DNA from: Solirubrobacterales bacterium
GTDB lineage: Bacteria > Actinomycetota > Thermoleophilia > Solirubrobacterales > 70-9
NCBI GenBank assembly: GCA_013694825.1
Contig: JACDBR010000174.1
Span: 1-8,100 of the forward strand
Direction: 5' to 3'
Length of the DNA: 8,100 nt
The stretch's first letter is position 1; each line of letters begins with the position of its first letter. This document shows positions 4,896 to 8,100 of the stretch, piece by piece. Both the position numbers and the translations under genes were made by a program. The notes under the pieces are model-generated. The model did not search any database and was not told the origin of the DNA. It saw only the letters and a program-made list of their open reading frames with translations.

Positions 4896-6227
4896 TCAGC
4901 GCGAGCCCGAGCCGCCGAAGAACCGCTCGCCCGGGATCTTGGGCTCCTTGTCGCGCGACTCGTCACGCTCGGCCGGCGACGAGACCTCAGTCGGTGTTGG
5001 CTCGGCCGGCGACGAGGAATCATCCGCGGTTGGCTCGGCTCCTGCCGAGGTTCGCTCGTCGAGTTGCTCGCCGCCTCCCGCCGCCGCCGCCGCGACCTCC
5101 TCGGAAGCGGTTCCTGCTCGCTTCGCCCCCGCCCGCCGGCGCCAGCCGTCGTCATGGAAGCGCTCCTCCGACTCCCGCTGGCGCGCGGACGGCAGCAGGT
5201 CGAAGGTGATGTCCGGCTCCACGTAGTCGACCTCGGTGCCGGCGAAGCGGTCGTGGAAGCCCTGGCGTCGCTCGCTGAACAGGATCATCAGGAAGCCTGC
5301 GCCCAGGGGCAACAGCGAGAGCACCACCCCGACCAGCCGCCGGACGCTTCGTCCCAGTCCGAGATAGGGATCCTCGTCGTGCTCGATTCGCAGGCCGAGA
5401 AACCTCATCCCGGGCGTTTGCCCGGCGAGCGACCAGAAGGTCAGGAAGTAGCTCAGCACCCCGAGCGCGCTGGCGACGGCGCCGAAGGCGACGGACGGCG
5501 CGCCGATCGGCCCGTCGATCCCGAAGATGTTGGTGCGCAGGTAGCCGAAGATGCTCGCGCTGAGCAGGAATATGCCCTGGAGGATCAGGGCGTCGACGCC
5601 GAGCGCCAGGGCTCGGGTCACGAGCCCGGCGCGCTGAACTCTCTCCTCCCGCCGCGGCCGCCGCAGGACCGTGCGGGCGATGCGCTCGAGCGCGTGGTCG
5701 AGGCGCCCCGCTACCGAGCGGAGCCTGCGGGCCATGTCCTCGATCAGGCCGACCCCCTGCGAGCTCAGCGCCGAGCGCACCTCGGGCGCCTCGGCGATCC
5801 GCTCGATCAGCTTCTGGACTTCGTCGCTTGCCAGGAGCTGCTCCCAGATACGGTCGACCAGCTCGCTGTCGAGCGCCCGGCGCACGGCGCCCTCCACGGC
5901 TTCGCCGTCGAGCGCTCGCTCGACGGCCTGCGCGACCGCGGGACTCTCGAGCGCTCGCTCGACGGCCTGCTGGGTCGCGGGGCCATCGAGGATCCGTCCC
6001 ACCGCGCGCTCGACCGGCGCGCTCTCGAAGGCGCGCACGATCGCCTCCTCGACCGCCGTCTCGACGGTGCGATCGATACCCGTTACGCCCGCGACGCGCC
6101 GCGCGCCCCTCGCCCCGCTGCCGATCAGACGCCCGCCGATCGAGCCGGAGCCGTTGGCGCGTGCCGCGGCGGGGCCAGAGGGCGGCCGTTCAGCCGACTC
6201 CGTGTCGCTGATTGGACGCTCGTCCAT
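4896..6227 (-). CDS. RDD-family membrane protein with N-terminal 13-residue helical repeats
   Basis: This encodes a 443-residue protein in four parts. Residues 1-54 are a Gly/Ala/Ser-rich basic tail. Residues 59-149 are seven consecutive 13-residue units of the form VExAVxRALxSPA, clearly helical. Residues about 198-337 are the RDD domain: Arg205 and Asp212 in LVTRALALGVDAL, the GQTPGMRFLGLRI loop (269-281) and the closing FHDRFAGTEV with Asp326, which together give the family its name. Three membrane helices are predicted near 203-229, 245-268 and 296-318. Residues 345-443 are a cytoplasmic-type disordered tail rich in Ser, Pro, Glu and Arg, ending FFGGSGSR. RDD proteins are membrane proteins of mostly unknown role; a few have been linked to ion or proton transport. 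The gene lies 77 bases after lipA on the same strand. TAGACT at 6234-6239, 6 bases before the ATG, suggests its own promoter and a leaderless mRNA. The family call is secure, the function is not. Confidence 0.92.
   Translation of the reverse strand: MDERPISDTESAERPPSGPAAARANGSGSIGGRLIGSGARGARRVAGVTGIDRTVETAVEEAIVRAFESAPVERAVGRILDGPATQQAVERALESPAVAQAVERALDGEAVEGAVRRALDSELVDRIWEQLLASDEVQKLIERIAEAPEVRSALSSQGVGLIEDMARRLRSVAGRLDHALERIARTVLRRPRREERVQRAGLVTRALALGVDALILQGIFLLSASIFGYLRTNIFGIDGPIGAPSVAFGAVASALGVLSYFLTFWSLAGQTPGMRFLGLRIEHDEDPYLGLGRSVRRLVGVVLSLLPLGAGFLMILFSERRQGFHDRFAGTEVDYVEPDITFDLLPSARQRESEERFHDDGWRRRAGAKRAGTASEEVAAAAAGGGEQLDERTSAGAEPTADDSSSPAEPTPTEVSSPAERDESRDKEPKIPGERFFGGSGSR
5781..6053 (-). 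repeat. Seven tandem 39-bp coding repeats (13 residues each) in the RDD gene
   Basis: Units begin at residues 59, 72, 85, 98, 111, 124 and 137. Middle units are closest (VERAVGRILDGPA, TQQAVERALESPA, VAQAVERALDGEA, VEGAVRRALDSEL); the outer ones are diverged (VDRIWEQLLASDE, VQKLIERIAEAPE). At DNA level, bases 5908-5931 and 5947-5970 are identical over 24 bases at exactly one 39-base period, which suggests recent duplication or conversion of a unit. The repeats keep frame, so they are part of the protein and not a separate element. Confidence 0.85.
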
Positions 6228-6233
6228 AGGCCG

Positions 6234-6239
6234 AGTCTA
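6234..6239 (-). promoter_or_regulatory. -10-like TANNNT hexamer of the RDD gene
   Basis: The minus strand reads TAGACT with 6 bases between it and the ATG at 6227. Those bases contain no Shine-Dalgarno. Position and sequence fit a leaderless start in an actinobacterium. No -35 box was recognised, so this is a moderate-to-weak call. Confidence 0.4.
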
Positions 6240-6304
6240 AGCCTGATCGCTTGCTCTTAGCTGGCGAACCCGGCTCACTCGCAGCCTCGCCGCGGGCGCT
6301 GGGG

Positions 6305-7348
6305 CTAAGCCGTCGCCGCCTGGCGCTCGGCCGCCAGTCGCGCGCTCTCATCGGCGTGGTAGGAGCTACGCACCAGTGGCCCGGACGCGACCGACTCGAA
6401 GCCGATCTCATACGCCGCCCGCTCGAGCGCCGCGAACTCGTCGGGATGCCAGTAGCGCTCGACCGGCAGGTGGCGCTCGGTCGGGCGCAGGTACTGGCCG
6501 ACCGTGAGGATCTGGACGTCGTGCTCGCGCAGCAGGCCGAACGTCTCGACCATCTCGTCGAAGCTCTCGCCGAGGCCGACCATCAGCCCCGACTTGGTCA
6601 GCACCCCATCGCCGCCCATCTCCTTGGCCATACGCAGCACCCGCGCCGAGCGCAGGAAGCTGGAGCCACGGCGGGCGTGGGGGTAGAGCCGCGGCACCGT
6701 CTCGACGTTGTGATTGAAGACGTCCGGGCGCTCGGCGATCACCCGTGCCAGCGGCATCTCCTGGCCGCGGAAGTCCGGGGTCAGAATCTCGACCTTGCAC
6801 TCCGGGGCCAGCTTGCGGATCGAGCGGATCACGCCGACGAAGGCCTGGGAGCCGTAGTCGGGGAGGTCGTCGCGGTCGACGGAGGTGACGACGGCGTGGG
6901 TCAGCCCCATCCGCTTCACCTGGGTGGCGACCCGCAGCGGCTCGAGCGGGTCGTTCCAGGTCGGCTTTCCGGTCTGCACGTTGCAAAAGCCGCAGCGCCG
7001 GGTGCAGACGTCACCGAGGATCATGAACGTCGCCGTGCCGCGCTCCCAGCACTCGCCGACGTTGGGGCAGTTGGCCTCCTCGCAGACCGTGTGCAGTCCT
7101 TCGCCGTGGATCTTCTCCTTCAGGCGGCGATAGTTGGGGCCGCCGGGCGCCGGAACCTTGAGCCACGGCGGCTTTCGCTCGCGGAAGCTGAGCCCGCCGG
7201 CGATCGTCTTGCCGCCCGGGTTGGCGCGCGAGCGGGTGACGTGGATGCGCGCGCCGGGCGCGGCAGGCGCTGCCTGGCGTCCCGCAGCGGGGATGACCTC
7301 GGACGGCGTGCGCTCCGGAGGAGCGGGGGGTGCTGAGGTGGGCTCCAT
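6305..7348 (-). CDS. lipA: Lipoyl synthase
   Basis: This is a radical SAM enzyme that inserts two sulfur atoms at C6 and C8 of protein-bound octanoyl groups, giving the lipoyl cofactor of 2-oxoacid dehydrogenases and the glycine cleavage H protein. Both iron-sulfur sites are visible: the auxiliary cluster motif CEEANCPNVGEC (Cys89, Cys94, Cys100) and the radical SAM motif CTRRCGFC (Cys115, Cys119, Cys122). The C-terminal RSSYH (327-331) supplies the conserved serine contacting the auxiliary cluster. Other family marks are PPWLKVPAPGGPNY (60-73) and TSVDRDDLPDYGS (155-167). At 347 residues it is somewhat long because of an Ala/Pro-rich N-terminal extension of about 45 residues. A start further in (GTG at Val18 or Val37) is possible. 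The ATG lies 6 bases after the lipB stop, with only a weak purine stretch (AAGAAG), so co-transcription and translational coupling with lipB are likely. Confidence 0.97.
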   Translation of the reverse strand: MEPTSAPPAPPERTPSEVIPAAGRQAAPAAPGARIHVTRSRANPGGKTIAGGLSFRERKPPWLKVPAPGGPNYRRLKEKIHGEGLHTVCEEANCPNVGECWERGTATFMILGDVCTRRCGFCNVQTGKPTWNDPLEPLRVATQVKRMGLTHAVVTSVDRDDLPDYGSQAFVGVIRSIRKLAPECKVEILTPDFRGQEMPLARVIAERPDVFNHNVETVPRLYPHARRGSSFLRSARVLRMAKEMGGDGVLTKSGLMVGLGESFDEMVETFGLLREHDVQILTVGQYLRPTERHLPVERYWHPDEFAALERAAYEIGFESVASGPLVRSSYHADESARLAAERQAATA

Positions 7349-7354
7349 CGCTTC

Positions 7355-8100
7355 TTACGCTACCGGGGCGCCCAAGCCTGATCCGAGCAGCTCCGCTGCC
7401 TCGGGCGCTCGAACGGCGAGCTCGTCGATAGAGGTCTCGGTGGCGCGCGAGCGGTAGGCCTGCTCGTAGCGAACGACGAGCCGCTCGCCGAAGGCCCAGA
7501 GGGCCTGGCGCGTTCCGAGCTCGCGACTCAGCGAGGTCATCAGGCAGGCCTCTATCCCGCAGGGCACCACCCACTCGAACGGCTGCAGGTCGTTGTCTAC
7601 GTTGACCGCCAAGCCGTGGGTGGTGATCCCGCGCGAGACGTGGACGCCGATCGAGCCGATCTTTCGCGCCGCCCCCGGGCCGGGGTCGGTATCGGGCCGC
7701 GCGCCGCGGGTCCAAACACCGGTCAGGCCGTCGATCGTGCGGGCGGCGACACCGCTGTCGCCGAGCGCCTCGATCATCACGCTTTCCATCCGCCGCACGT
7801 AGTCGACGACGTCGGCCCGTGGCCGGCCGCCTCCGAGCCCGAAGCGCTCGGCCAGCGCCTCGAGCGAGACGATCGGATAGCCGACGAGTTGGCCCGGTCC
7901 GTGGTAGGTGACGCGGCCCCCACGGTCGGTCTCGCAGACCTCGATCCCCTGGGCTCGGTACCAGTCCTCACCCATCGGCAGCTCGGCGGCGGTGGAGCGC
8001 CGGCCCTTCGAGTAGACGGGTGGGTGCTCGAGCAGCAGCAGGACGTCGGGAACGGCAGCGGCCAGCCGGGCCTCGGCGAGCGCCCGCTGGGCGTCGCGGG
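7355..8100 (-). CDS. lipB: Octanoyltransferase, lipoate synthesis (partial at 5' end)
   Basis: This is a cytosolic enzyme that transfers octanoate from acyl carrier protein to the lipoyl domains of target enzymes, the step before LipA. The frame stays open from the stop TAA at 7355-7357 to the window edge, giving 247 visible residues. An internal Met at 7973-7975 is not the start: the residues before it read LLLLEHPPVYSKGRRS and ELPMGEDWYRAQGIEV, which are core LipB sequence. Downstream marks are RGGRVTYHGPGQLVGYPI, the catalytic lysine in RKIGSIGVHVSRGITTHGLAVN (Lys codon 7661-7663) and the catalytic cysteine in WVVPCGIEACLMTSL (Cys codon 7559-7561). About 15-25 N-terminal residues should lie outside the window. 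A short Pro/Gly/Asp-rich insert, TRGARPDTDPGPGAA, sits just before the catalytic lysine strand. The gene is followed after 6 bases by lipA. Confidence 0.97.
   Translation of the reverse strand, partial: RDAQRALAEARLAAAVPDVLLLLEHPPVYSKGRRSTAAELPMGEDWYRAQGIEVCETDRGGRVTYHGPGQLVGYPIVSLEALAERFGLGGGRPRADVVDYVRRMESVMIEALGDSGVAARTIDGLTGVWTRGARPDTDPGPGAARKIGSIGVHVSRGITTHGLAVNVDNDLQPFEWVVPCGIEACLMTSLSRELGTRQALWAFGERLVVRYEQAYRSRATETSIDELAVRAPEAAELLGSGLGAPVA

Noticed and set aside
4838..5155. A 105-codon Arg-rich open frame on - overlapping the RDD C-terminus and the GTG of the small protein
   Set aside because: It overlaps the coding tail of the RDD gene in another frame, is low-complexity Arg/Ser/Ala and has no start signal.
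5781..6053. CRISPR-like regular repeats
   Set aside because: The 39-base period has no unique spacers, stays in frame inside the RDD gene and encodes diverging helical units. No cas genes are present.
5064..6260. A 398-codon open frame on + antisense to the RDD gene
   Set aside because: The RDD domain and membrane helices on - are clear. The repetitive look of this frame is the complement of the 39-base repeats.
6251..7336. A 361-codon open frame on + antisense to lipA
   Set aside because: LipA on - has both cluster motifs and the full family sequence; the antisense frame has none.
7355..7975. Treating ATG 7973-7975 as the lipB start
   Set aside because: The frame continues upstream with core LipB sequence (LLLLEHPPVYSKGRRS), so this Met is internal and the true start lies beyond the window.

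Overview
This is a gene-dense, strongly GC-rich bacterial window, about two thirds or more G+C by eye. Codon use, lipB next to lipA, an RDD protein with a long repeat-rich N-terminus, and a protein beginning MGILDDAIREHLELKRR all suggest a high-GC actinobacterium, probably class Thermoleophilia (Solirubrobacterales-like). The taxon is an inference from protein style, not a match I could run. I see no phage, transposase, CRISPR array, toxin-antitoxin pair or secondary-metabolite locus. Most of the content looks like chromosomal housekeeping and conserved genes.

Left part (1-1440): the 3' end of a phosphotriesterase-family metallohydrolase on +, then tRNA-Ala(CGC) on -, then a conserved, very acidic, mostly disordered protein on +. 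That protein converges on a glutamate dehydrogenase gene, with a GC hairpin between the two stop codons.

Middle (1438-3975): glutamate dehydrogenase on - is divergent from a translationally coupled pair on +, an ArsR-type regulator and an SRPBCC (AHSA1-like) protein. The pair is preceded by a short AT-rich promoter island carrying an inverted repeat. tRNA-Ala(TGC) on - follows. It fires outward from a promoter that shares about 46 bp with a divergent cupin gene.

Right part (4022-8100): the cupin gene on + converges on a minus-strand series read as lipB (5' end outside the window), lipA, an RDD membrane protein, then a 67-residue two-helix membrane protein. LipB and LipA are the two steps of de novo protein lipoylation: octanoyl transfer, then sulfur insertion. 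The RDD and small membrane proteins lie downstream on the same strand. They may be co-transcribed with lipB-lipA, but the RDD gene also has a promoter-like site of its own.

Several genes here lack a Shine-Dalgarno sequence and have a TANNNT -10-like hexamer 6-9 bases before the start codon, which suggests leaderless mRNAs. The least-explained items are the seven 13-residue repeats joined to the RDD domain and the acidic protein with conserved ends and a repetitive middle. Nothing seen here proves a new system.
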